Below are positions 9,201 to 16,321 of a DNA stretch of 64,000 nucleotides, in pieces. Under the pieces are notes generated by a model. That model did no database searches. It saw only the letters and a list, made by a program, of their open reading frames with translations, and was not told the DNA's origin. Location of the stretch: positions 20,747 through 84,746 of the IMG/VR virus record IMGVR_UViG_3300042546_000893, one strand, 5' to 3'. Every line of letters starts with the position of its first letter. The stretch's first letter is position 1. This DNA comes from a virus. A program made the position numbers and the translations under genes.

Positions 9201-10601
9201 TTTTTCTAATTCAATCCTGAGTTTATCTTTATCAGCTAAACCCTGCAATGTTTTAAAGGCTTTACTTTTGCGAGATATCCCCTTGACATCCAATAAATCA
9301 TCAATAGAACTAACTTTATTCTCTTGTAAATAATTGATTAAATCATCTAATTGTTTTTTAGGTAAAAATTCTTTTAATCCCTCTCTAATTTCTTCAGGCG
9401 TGGCGCTGTTTAACTCAACTCCATTTAAAAATAATCGGGGTTGAATCTCAATCACACCTTGACCCGGCAATGATTCAGTCTGATTCTTGCGACGTTGACG
9501 GATCTGTTCTGCCGTCTGCACCTCTCCCGTCGCTTTGGCTATCCGGTGAAGTTGAGAGGCAAGGGCAACATCTACAAGTCCCCGTTCAACAGCCTCCCTG
9601 ACTGGAGATGGGATCGAAATTCCTGGTGAAGCGACACCCGACCCCGGAACCCGTGCCTTTTTCTGTGACAATAGAATCGCTGCTAAGATACCCGCAGCTA
9701 ACCATTTGGGCGGTGCATTAAATAACTTTCTTTTTTTAGATGATTGGCCGTCCTTGTCTAGCTCATCTTGATTAGAGGGATCTGCCAAACGGGGAGATAG
9801 TACACAGCGACACATAACGTGCATCGGGGGTGTATTAGCTGAAACAGTCTCTATATCATTAAGATCAATAGTCATCCCGTGGCGGTCTTCGCACACCTGA
9901 CAACGGCGATCATCCATGATTGACAGGAAAACAACATGAGACACTAAACCCGAATCCTTGTAAGTCTGCAACCTTCCGGCGTTATAAGCAAAAGTCAGTT
10001 CAGTGCGGGCTATCTTTTCAGCGCGATTCTTGAAACCCTTATCACCTAACTCTGAATTGATCCGCTTGAGAAGTTCTGATCTGTTTATCGGTTCCCCTGT
10101 TTCGGATTGGGGTTGGATTGCTGCAAATAGATGATTCTTAATTTTCCCCCATTGAGTTGAGGAAATATCGGATGCTAGGGTTTTTGAACGATTAGCGATC
10201 GCAGTCTGAGCAGGGACATTCTCTATAGATGCCAATTCCGTATCTAGTAGATCCTCATCAAAATTAGCCGTTCCCTTTTTCTGTTGAGACTTAATTTCAT
10301 TGTTTCCATGCTTCCGCCCGATGTTCCAACCCCCTAACCACATTCCATAAATTGATTTAGTCAACTCAGGAATTAAGACGGCTTGATAGTTTTCAATTGC
10401 CTTTGAGTCCTTGGTTCTAATCGCTCCGTCTAAATCCTTTAATGCTTTAGAAACCACGCGACTAAAGGCATCGGTTAAAGTATTAACCCCACCACTCTCT
10501 AATCTATTCAGATTAATTTTTATCGACTTTGGCTTAACGTAGTCAGGTGTTTTAGCTCGGAATATTGCGGAACTATTTGGAGAGAAAACGGAGTCAAACA
10601 T
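6171..10601 (-). CDS. Giant MuF-type head protein with long coiled-coil C-terminus
   Basis: At 1,476 residues this is several times longer than ordinary MuF/SPP1 gp7 minor head proteins. The MuF domain is near residues 190-275: AEKIARTELTFAYNAGR, then a zinc-like pattern DDRRCQVCEDRHG ending in PPMHVMCRC. A hydrophobic segment (LAAGILAAILL) follows near residue 305. Two helical-hairpin-like stretches occupy about 400-530. The remaining 900 residues are charged, Leu/Lys/Glu/Gln-rich and predicted coiled coil, ending in LGKLRAGS. Such proteins usually sit at the portal vertex and can be ejected with the DNA. TerL lies just upstream, but the portal gene normally between them is missing here. Confidence 0.85.
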   Translation of the reverse strand: MFDSVFSPNSSAIFRAKTPDYVKPKSIKINLNRLESGGVNTLTDAFSRVVSKALKDLDGAIRTKDSKAIENYQAVLIPELTKSIYGMWLGGWNIGRKHGNNEIKSQQKKGTANFDEDLLDTELASIENVPAQTAIANRSKTLASDISSTQWGKIKNHLFAAIQPQSETGEPINRSELLKRINSELGDKGFKNRAEKIARTELTFAYNAGRLQTYKDSGLVSHVVFLSIMDDRRCQVCEDRHGMTIDLNDIETVSANTPPMHVMCRCVLSPRLADPSNQDELDKDGQSSKKRKLFNAPPKWLAAGILAAILLSQKKARVPGSGVASPGISIPSPVREAVERGLVDVALASQLHRIAKATGEVQTAEQIRQRRKNQTESLPGQGVIEIQPRLFLNGVELNSATPEEIREGLKEFLPKKQLDDLINYLQENKVSSIDDLLDVKGISRKSKAFKTLQGLADKDKLRIELEKLTSPSELWLKNLGFSRSESKAIFDELKDKPSKSWSDLKRRLKKRGISDDRIQRAIDKIKSIEAQEKRQVVGLDDYVPMIPDDVTLDTPEIAVGKIIKQREIGLQQRREALQEIKDLGIELAKIRSDESRFNVRLRRMNKRNPKEFVSPEEIRIREVRQARIQTKIEQAQKKANAIGLQLEKANLALNQLDIPNLTPAAKLRNQAVENLGNEGSSLSDATNSLKAQISNEIDSQMSKGFIPPNKKIAGLEQANNRAKLIIEPVSNLIEKTNLEGLQSKLTELQSHYQNLLDPLYPENFFGRDIQNELTSLRAELKRVKAEIDSSVRLLKRTDQTLTATTNQTESILGRMGYLKTGAQLEKQAKELESQILDWENRVKKTKNYEQTYEPFSQIERQQPLDKLTQDAMDIKAQVPKFKKELESRFRPGLDNAKSTISDIAIQTKKLEQLQKEIDGILADTSKLPITKTQIPDSDIGTYNAAVELRKISREIAEETKRLKALAGASRVNLDESLKSQNKTYQQYEKQRFGDEQTPSWEKNLSPMVESRINQIEDAVKKLEAIGQDWNIGFLIDIGQKIDDGVDATGKALKVRRWLDANGLSPEDLTFLPLTGKKVGYEAIRQLADETLRQYSIVQSSIRTLKKDTQFKVFTENGLIEEGEFLKWAEDQAVYWQNQIKSSTSDNWQGSSYERVDKLWKSLEGKKASDLQARQSIKPDDVQGQLRKTVGKYQDWQRKYTVLKEQGEVTGNGIRSLNDAQKKLLNEQNILLEQLDRYNLDSSNLIRDNADNTLQIWEKVRQDAGKPVFFDVKGKAIERGELFKQLDEIENKLKQSLNMREIKIEPLTYQADKASAMIRDRNILNQALTELEPKISEIQQQIQQLSIAKKGTKKLEAQLSKLQLEKQIKQQQLGEVIQDVRDLRLPPLQNEQIQILKGQIVNTQKQLTGIQSEMATLRREITALKEQPLDGSASGIKRQNRLNALEGSITRKNQDLFKVVGMLNNQREELGKLRAGS

Positions 10602-10630
10602 AATCTTTTCAATAATTAATTATTATAACA

Positions 10631-12316
10631 TTAAGTAAACAATTCTCTAACCTTCTTAACAGATACCTCCTCTGGATTAAATTGCTGCTGCTTAACTTTT
10701 TCCTTGAGTACATCCTGTTCTGATACCCCATCGGAAAACGTAGGATTGGGACAAGATGATCCAATGATCACCGAGTCCCCTGCATCCGGTGAACGTTTCA
10801 GTCTAGCCCGGACGTGCTTCTTACTCTCACAAGCTATCTGTCTATCTTCCCCACCTTTTCCCGATAATGAGTAACGGTGTGATGATAGATCCTCGAATAC
10901 CTGATCCTCAATATCTCCGAGGGGTGCGATCGCTATTTTCCCTAACCTTAACCCGTCCCTAAGTTTCCAGAATAGCTCGGTCTTACGGTTTGAAAACTCA
11001 TGGTTATTTTCAGCAGATTCTCCAAAAGCACAACCACGGACAAAATACCCCTGTTGTTTTAATCGTGCTAACGTCCCTGCACCCACGCCCGTTTTATCAA
11101 CCGCAGCATAATAAGCACCCCCTAGTTTCCTAATCTTTTCAGCAACAATATCAGCAATTCTAATTGTGTCTAACTCATCCCCTTGAGTGGGATATAAGAC
11201 TACTTCATAAAGGACATCACCGCGCCATAATGCAACGGCGTGACTATCCCCTCCATCCCCAACATCAACCCCAAGTCTCCAAGGCGAAATAATAGCCCGT
11301 CTATCCCAATACTCAGGATTAAAGTCGTAGCGTTCCCTTGCAGCTTTTAACCAAGTGGAAGGGATGATTCCCTCGATGATATCTTCTGGAAAAATACCCT
11401 CTACCCGACCTTGCCAGAACACAGAAAACTCACCCTTGTCTTGCCTGACTTCTTCAATCCATTTCAGGGATATAGCGCCGGGGATGACATCATGGGGAAA
11501 CTCGGGGGGCCATTTATCCTGAGTTTTAACTAATCCATTTGAGTCTAAAAGTTGAATTGCCACCGATGGTTTTAATCTATGGATTAACCTTAACTTACCA
11601 GCCGGATCTACCACTTCCTCAAGTTGATATGCCCAAGCCACATTGGGGTGATTCCATGCAGGGATTGTAATATTAGTGCGATCGCAAGCCTTAGAGAATG
11701 GGGATTGTTTATTCAGAGGGTTGCCAATTCTTAACCCTCTGTTTGACGATCCGGTTAGGCATGACTGAAAACCATCGTCAATAATTTCTGAGATGCCATC
11801 CGCTTCATCTGCTATGAGTAGCAACCTATCCGCGTGTTTACCTTGGAATGAGTTGGTGTCATAGTTGCGAGCGGTGAAACCATAGGCCCGTGCCGTCTCG
11901 GATTTCCTGACAAATAACTCCCCACGGGTTCCGCCTAACTTTTCTTTGTTGCGGTCATATATTTTCCGTATCTCAGACCAAAGGATTTGCTTAACCTGAT
12001 CCTCTGTTGGGGCTGTAGTGATTGCCAGACCGTCAACGGCAAAAACCCACCACAAAACACATACAGCCGAACCGATAGACTTTCCTACCCCGTGCGCGGC
12101 TTTAACGTTTGTTTCTGGGTTATCTCGGACACTCTCAAGGAATCGCTGTTGATCCTCTGTTGGTTCGACTCCAATAAACCGAGAGAAACCTACGGGGTCA
12201 TTTTTAAATCGAGTTAAGGAATTACGACCGGATTTAGTTTGTTTCTGCTGCCGTCGTTTCCTTGCTTCCCTTAATTCTTTCTTGAGTCGCTCCCCTTTTT
12301 GGATAGCTCGAAGCAT
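10631..12316 (-). CDS. terL: Terminase large subunit (packaging ATPase/nuclease)
   Basis: The 561-residue protein has the ATPase core of phage large terminases. The Walker A motif KAAHGVGKS is at residues 72-80, Walker B LLLIADEADG at about 165-173, and an adenine-binding-type PTEDQ at about 52-56. The C-terminal RNase H-fold nuclease begins with WRLGVDVGDGGDS (Asp351) and continues with AVDKTGVGAG. It would bind the portal, translocate DNA into the capsid and cut the concatemer. The small TerS-like gene lies 5 bp upstream, and the MuF gene follows after 29 bp, so the three form one packaging operon. Confidence 0.95.
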   Translation of the reverse strand: MLRAIQKGERLKKELREARKRRQQKQTKSGRNSLTRFKNDPVGFSRFIGVEPTEDQQRFLESVRDNPETNVKAAHGVGKSIGSAVCVLWWVFAVDGLAITTAPTEDQVKQILWSEIRKIYDRNKEKLGGTRGELFVRKSETARAYGFTARNYDTNSFQGKHADRLLLIADEADGISEIIDDGFQSCLTGSSNRGLRIGNPLNKQSPFSKACDRTNITIPAWNHPNVAWAYQLEEVVDPAGKLRLIHRLKPSVAIQLLDSNGLVKTQDKWPPEFPHDVIPGAISLKWIEEVRQDKGEFSVFWQGRVEGIFPEDIIEGIIPSTWLKAARERYDFNPEYWDRRAIISPWRLGVDVGDGGDSHAVALWRGDVLYEVVLYPTQGDELDTIRIADIVAEKIRKLGGAYYAAVDKTGVGAGTLARLKQQGYFVRGCAFGESAENNHEFSNRKTELFWKLRDGLRLGKIAIAPLGDIEDQVFEDLSSHRYSLSGKGGEDRQIACESKKHVRARLKRSPDAGDSVIIGSSCPNPTFSDGVSEQDVLKEKVKQQQFNPEEVSVKKVRELFT

Positions 12317-12321
12317 GATAT

Positions 12322-12633
12322 CTAATCCTCACTATCATCTTCAGAGTTATCGAAGTTTTCAATAACAATACTGAGTTGATAACTATGTTCGTCTATCAAC
12401 ATAATTGTTTTTAATCCGTCCATTGCATTTTTAGATTGGACATGAACCCCTGACTTTGTAGCTTTAGCGCAAGCCTTAACCGCATCCTGATCCTTGGCAA
12501 GATCACGATAGGCTTGATTCGTTACCTTGAAACATTGGGCTGTATTGTCTTTTAGTGCATTTCTAAAAATATCTATTTCGCGTTGTCGCTCTAAAAGTTT
12601 TTCTCTAAGTTCGGTCTTTTCTTGTTCAGACAT
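12322..12633 (-). CDS. Terminase small subunit-like protein (ATG-start part)
   Basis: From the ATG at 12633 the product is 103 residues: a charged alpha-helical N-terminus and an acidic tail. The frame is open well upstream to 12852, and that upstream part encodes a clear helix-turn-helix, so the true protein is probably longer (see 12634-12852). Position directly before terL and the HTH-plus-helical build fit TerS, which recognises pac sites. Residues shown in this short form alone do not identify the family. Confidence 0.7.
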   Translation of the reverse strand: MSEQEKTELREKLLERQREIDIFRNALKDNTAQCFKVTNQAYRDLAKDQDAVKACAKATKSGVHVQSKNAMDGLKTIMLIDEHSYQLSIVIENFDNSEDDSED

Positions 12634-12852
12634 TGGTTTTAATACCTCTGCATATTTGTGGAATATCTTATATTTGGTTTCTTCCCATATCGGGTGTTTT
12701 TTCCAGTGCCTTATAGAACTTTCGCTTACCCCAATCTGTTTGGCTATCTCACAGTTGGTTAGCCAAGGTTTATCAAGTAGGAGTTGAACCGCTTGCTCAA
12801 TTAAATCAAGTCTGAATTTTTTTATTGCGGTTAATAACGAATAACTACTATT
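12634..12852 (-). other. In-frame HTH extension of the TerS-like gene lacking ATG/GTG/TTG
   Basis: Reading upstream from the ATG at 12633 in the same frame gives about 73 more codons with no stop. They include an HTH-like sequence: PWLTNCEIAKQIGVSESSIR, followed by HWKKHPIWEE. No ATG, GTG or TTG lies in this stretch; ATT and ATA codons are the nearest rare starts. Just beyond it, ATG TTA ACT is followed by an in-frame TAA (12853-12855). Either a rare start codon is used, or a nonsense mutation or sequencing error separates the original ATG from the rest. Confidence 0.7.
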
Positions 12853-12891
12853 TTAAGTTAACATAGCTATAAACCTTTCTACAACTTAAAT

Positions 12892-14136
12892 ATGACTAAA
12901 CCTAAAATTATTGAAACAAATATTTCAAATCTGACACCCGATCCGAATAATGCCCGCAAAAGAACGCCGTTATCAGCTAAGGTGATTTCCAAATCCTTAG
13001 AACAGTTTGGGGCTTGCCGTTCCATTGTTATTGATGAAAATGACGTTATCCGTGCGGGGAATGGAACCTTTGAGGAGGCGGGTCAATTAGGGATTGAGAA
13101 GGTTTTGGTTGTAGAAGCCGATGGTAATACGATTGTTGCTGTTAAGCGGCCTGGGTTATCAGAGTCGGATTGGAAACAATATGCGATCGCTGATAATACC
13201 GCCTCGGATTTCTCAACATGGGATTTTGATCTATTGAATGATTTAGCTCAAGAGGTAGATTTTAGTGAGTTCTTCCCTGATTATAAATTAAATGAATTAT
13301 TGGAATCGTTTGGCAAGGGTGAAGGGTTTGACTCGAATGAACAGCAAGAAGAAAATGAGAAAGAAATTGCCGAACTTCTGGATAAGGTAGATGAAATTGA
13401 ATCTAGGGTTAAGTTGGGTGAAATATGGCAGTTAGGACGACATAAAATATGCGCGGGTGATTCTACTATTGAGGGGAATGTTAGGGCTTTGTTGGGGGAT
13501 AGGTTTGGGGATGTGGGGATAGTTTGGAGTGATGTTCCCTATGGAATGAATCTGGTTAAAAAAGAAATGGTTGGCGCAATATTTGAGGGTAGTTTAGCGA
13601 AAAAGGGAAGTTATAAACCCGTTATTGGGGATGACACCGGAGACACCGCACTCAGAGGTTTTTCCCTTTGTAGCAAACTAACTGGAAAGCATTTTTGGTG
13701 GGGTGCGAATTGGTATTCTGATATTCTTCCATCGTCTAGTTGTTGGGTTATTTGGGATAAGCGGTGCGATACGGGAATAGAAAATACTTTTGCTGACTGT
13801 GAGATGTGTTGGACTAATATGTCTGGGGTGACTAGAATTTATCGTCAACTATGGAATGGCATGATAAGAGAAGGTGAACACGAAAAACGAGTACACCCAA
13901 CACAAAAACCCGTCGCGCTATGTGAATGGGTATTTGAAAAATATGGTCAACCCGATGATTTAATATTTGATCCATTTCTCGGTTCAGGTATATCAATAAT
14001 CGCAGCGCAAAAAATGGAAGGCGATCGCACAGTTTACGGATTCGAGTTATCGCCACAATATTGCACCATTATTTTAGAAAGATTCACCAAACTAACAGGA
14101 ATTGAGCCTAAGTTAATCGGAAGATTGCCAGATTAA
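12892..14136 (+). CDS. ParB-domain/adenine methyltransferase fusion
   Basis: The first 110 residues resemble a ParB/Srx-type nuclease domain: LTPDPNNARKRT, then IDENDVIRAGNGTFEEAGQLG. A linker of about 60 residues rich in Asp/Glu follows. The C-terminal half is an amino-methyltransferase with the variant catalytic motif WSDVPYG in place of DPPY and AdoMet motif FDPFLGSGISIIAA, with HPTQKP in between. Such fusions are common in phages and often modify phage DNA. The DVPYG variant keeps the P-Y core and may still be active. It is transcribed divergently from the packaging operon. Confidence 0.88.
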   Translation: MTKPKIIETNISNLTPDPNNARKRTPLSAKVISKSLEQFGACRSIVIDENDVIRAGNGTFEEAGQLGIEKVLVVEADGNTIVAVKRPGLSESDWKQYAIADNTASDFSTWDFDLLNDLAQEVDFSEFFPDYKLNELLESFGKGEGFDSNEQQEENEKEIAELLDKVDEIESRVKLGEIWQLGRHKICAGDSTIEGNVRALLGDRFGDVGIVWSDVPYGMNLVKKEMVGAIFEGSLAKKGSYKPVIGDDTGDTALRGFSLCSKLTGKHFWWGANWYSDILPSSSCWVIWDKRCDTGIENTFADCEMCWTNMSGVTRIYRQLWNGMIREGEHEKRVHPTQKPVALCEWVFEKYGQPDDLIFDPFLGSGISIIAAQKMEGDRTVYGFELSPQYCTIILERFTKLTGIEPKLIGRLPD

Positions 14137-14152
14137 TTAATATTAACTGTGA

Positions 14153-14203
14153 TATAATATTAATAGTAAATGCCCTTCGCGATGTTTCAGCATCCAAGGG
14201 CTG
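14153..14203 (+). promoter_or_regulatory. -10 box and 5' leader hairpin before antirepressor-like gene
   Basis: A TATAAT at 14153-14158 would place the transcript start near 14165. The leader then holds a hairpin with outer arms GCCCTT/AAGGGC and inner arms GATG/CATC between about 14172 and 14203. The ORF's first ATG (14170) falls in this leader, which is why I chose the ATG at 14227. Confidence 0.45.
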
Positions 14204-14226
14204 TAAACCTACATAACAGGATCACA

Positions 14227-15003
14227 ATGATTGATTTTAGCAAAGAACTAGCTTTAAGTTTACTCGGTTCCGGTAAAGAATACCCCGTTGATTTTGAAGA
14301 CGCTTGGCAATGGTTAGGATATTCAAGTAAACAGGCTGCCAAAAAGAAGCTAACCCGCAACTTTGAACAAGGGGAAGACTATTTATCCGAATGGATGAAA
14401 ACCCCTGATGGCGGTCGTCCTAGCGAATCCATCTATCTCACCGTCGATTGCTTTAAGGCGTTAGGCATGATGTCAGGGACGGAACAAGGGAAGGCAACTC
14501 GACAATATTTCCTCCGGTGCGAAAAGGAATTAAAATATTCTAAGTCCACTGGTGGGATGAACCTGTTGGACAAACCCTCACCTCAGTTGATTAGTGATGC
14601 GATTATGGCAGTCTTCCGACCTACCAATGTTGACCCAACACTTGTCTCAGGGATTATTGCCAACAATATCGCTAAAACTTATCCGGCGTTGGCTCCTGCG
14701 ATGGAAGAAGCCAAAAAACATCTAACAGTCGAAGTTGAGGAAAAACTTCTCACGCCCACCGAACTCGGATTAATTTTAGAACAGCGCACTGGACAAAAAC
14801 ACTCGGCGCAACGGGTCAACAAACTATTAGCTGAGAATGGATTGCAAACCCCAAACCCTCACGGGAAAGATCCGGCTTGGTTGCCAACGTCAAAAGGATC
14901 TGAATTTTCTAAGTTGTTACTCGCTGCACAGAAGGGGATTAAGGACGCAACCCGTCAACACTTGCAATGGTTTGAATCCGTTGTTGATGTTTTGGCGGTG
15001 TAG
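14227..15003 (+). CDS. Phage antirepressor-like DNA-binding protein
   Basis: From the ATG at 14227 the product is 258 residues; an upstream ATG at 14170 would add 19. The N-terminal half resembles AntA/MSV199-type antirepressor domains: DFEDAWQWLGYSSKQAAKKK, then YLTVDCFKALGMMSGTEQG and a helix ending YFLRCEKEL. The C-terminal half looks like a second DNA-binding segment with LTPTELGLILEQRTGQ. Antirepressors free lytic promoters by binding repressors. Its target here is unknown. A strong terminator ends the transcript at 15051. Confidence 0.7.
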   Translation: MIDFSKELALSLLGSGKEYPVDFEDAWQWLGYSSKQAAKKKLTRNFEQGEDYLSEWMKTPDGGRPSESIYLTVDCFKALGMMSGTEQGKATRQYFLRCEKELKYSKSTGGMNLLDKPSPQLISDAIMAVFRPTNVDPTLVSGIIANNIAKTYPALAPAMEEAKKHLTVEVEEKLLTPTELGLILEQRTGQKHSAQRVNKLLAENGLQTPNPHGKDPAWLPTSKGSEFSKLLLAAQKGIKDATRQHLQWFESVVDVLAV

Positions 15004-15019
15004 GGTAGGGTGAAATAGC

Positions 15020-15051
15020 AAAAAGCCTAGGATTTAACCCCTAGGCTTTTT
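15020..15051 (+). terminator. Rho-independent terminator
   Basis: Arms AAAAAGCCTAGG and CCTAGGCTTTTT enclose a short A/T-rich loop, ending in T residues. It follows the antirepressor-like gene by 17 bp. Confidence 0.85.
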
Positions 15052-15104
15052 AGTGTGGATGTGTGTTTATTTGACCTCGTAGACGCCTGTACTAGGTGAA
15101 CTCA

Positions 15105-15135
15105 CGTCCCCGAATGCAGAAACATTGCGGGGACG
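15105..15135. other. GC-rich hairpin between convergent genes
   Basis: CGTCCCCG (15105-15112) pairs with CGGGGACG (15128-15135), with AATG/CATT continuing the stem after a one-base bulge. No T-run follows on either strand, so it may be an RNA structure or protein site rather than a classical terminator. Confidence 0.5.
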
Positions 15136-15149
15136 CTTATTATAACAAT

Positions 15150-15620
15150 TTAATCAGTCCCAAACTTTTCCCTGAGTGCCAACATAGCTTTTTTCTTCTT
15201 ATGTCTGAGATATGATTCGGCATCGGTCAGGTTCCGACCTGGATAGATTCTCGGCCTCCCTACGGGCTTGGGGTCTGAGGTCGTGATTTTCTCATGGATT
15301 CTCGGTCGCCCCTCTGGTTTGGGATTTGAAATTTGGGACGCTCCGCAGGGTGTACAGCGCCACTTTTGTCTCCCGTCCGAATGAACCCCGTTTTTTTTCA
15401 TCTTGTGTCCGCACTTTGGACATGGCGGGTTTTTCTTGGCTTCATTGGATTTTCGATTCCGTAACCAACAGGGATTGCAGAAATACTTTTGTTTTCCGGT
15501 TGGCGTTATCCCAGACTTCCACATCTTCCCACCGCAAGTTAAGCAGCGCGGGTTGTATTTTTCCGTGTTATCTTTGTCCATTCTTTGTCCATTAGTAGCC
15601 TGTTCTGTAGGTTTACTCAA
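15150..15620 (-). CDS. Double zinc-ribbon protein with two AT-hook-like motifs
   Basis: The 156-residue protein has two tandem zinc-ribbon modules, CLTCGG...YFCNPCW and CPKCGHKMKK...WRCTPCG, like the N-terminal zinc domains of IS1 InsA. Two AT-hook-like motifs follow, PKPEGRPRI and PKPVGRPRI, then a basic C-terminus. All parts point to DNA binding: zinc ribbons for sequence contact and GRP cores for the AT-rich minor groove. No transposase catalytic domain is present. It may be a phage regulator or DNA-organising protein; function is inference. Confidence 0.75.
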   Translation of the reverse strand: MSKPTEQATNGQRMDKDNTEKYNPRCLTCGGKMWKSGITPTGKQKYFCNPCWLRNRKSNEAKKNPPCPKCGHKMKKNGVHSDGRQKWRCTPCGASQISNPKPEGRPRIHEKITTSDPKPVGRPRIYPGRNLTDAESYLRHKKKKAMLALREKFGTD

Positions 15621-15658
15621 GTCCCCAGATGTGGCAAAACATCGTGGGGATAATTTTT

Positions 15659-15895
15659 CTAGGTACTCAATACAATTGTGGCCGGATAAATTGCCATGTA
15701 ATCGTTTTCACCTAAGCTAATTTTCTGCTGCTCAACTAAAGTAAAAATTGCAAACCAAAATACTTTTTCACTCAATCCCAAATCCTTCTGAGCTTTAGAG
15801 GGATAGATAAATACTGCCCTCTTTCCTAGGAATTGAGGGATTAACCATTTTTCCACAATGGTGATCGCATTCTCTAGTTCTTGAGTATTAATCAT
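15659..15895 (-). CDS. Hypothetical protein, 78 aa
   Basis: A small soluble protein with an initial helix (IVEKWLIPQFL) and a winged-helix-like arrangement: LGLSEKVFWFAIFTLVEQQK, followed by a short hydrophobic C-terminus. A small DNA-binding domain is possible but weakly supported. It is divergent from the virion-protein block that begins at 15961, so the 65-bp AT-rich gap must carry promoters in both directions. Confidence 0.5.
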   Translation of the reverse strand: MINTQELENAITIVEKWLIPQFLGKRAVFIYPSKAQKDLGLSEKVFWFAIFTLVEQQKISLGENDYMAIYPATIVLST

Positions 15896-15960
15896 AATTT
15901 AATCAGCACAAAACTATTGTTTTATTATATAATATAAACAGTTCTAAATGCTAACAAAAT

Positions 15961-16317
15961 ATGGCGATCGCAACGAACCTAAACCAAAGAATAGAAGGGC
16001 AAAAACTTCTATTCACGGCTGCCACCGATACTATGATTATCGGGGGAATGGTTAGCAATCTTTCTGTAACGGATGCCTACTTTAGCTTAAAACCTTTTAT
16101 GGTTAATGCTAAGATAGATCGGGGTTTTCCATTCCAACTTCAAACCAAGTTACTCGCTCCTGCATTAACAGAGGTTAAGGCTTTTGCTACCGATACCCCT
16201 GTTAATTTATTTTGGGATTCTAGCGATGGTTGGAACTCTGAAGTTTTAGAAGATTGGAACGGGGCAATCCCTAACTTTATTCCTGTATTATCGAATATAA
16301 CTATAGCGGAGATTTAA
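15961..16317 (+). CDS. Hypothetical virion protein, 118 aa
   Basis: The first gene of the plus-strand appendage block. The sequence is beta-rich with no signal peptide and contains GGMVSNLSVTDAYFSL and FPFQLQTKLLAPAL. The next gene starts 4 bp after its stop, so they are cotranscribed. A HIP1 site lies at its second codon. Structural role is inferred only from context. Confidence 0.55.
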   Translation: MAIATNLNQRIEGQKLLFTAATDTMIIGGMVSNLSVTDAYFSLKPFMVNAKIDRGFPFQLQTKLLAPALTEVKAFATDTPVNLFWDSSDGWNSEVLEDWNGAIPNFIPVLSNITIAEI

Positions 16318-16321
16318 GATA

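Noticed and set aside
6697-9333. Plus-strand frames inside the MuF gene
   Set aside because: Ser/Leu-rich shadows of a long coiled-coil gene on the other strand, without ribosome-binding sites.
15326-15720. Plus-strand frames opposite the zinc-ribbon gene
   Set aside because: They mirror the Cys/AT-hook gene and lack start signals.
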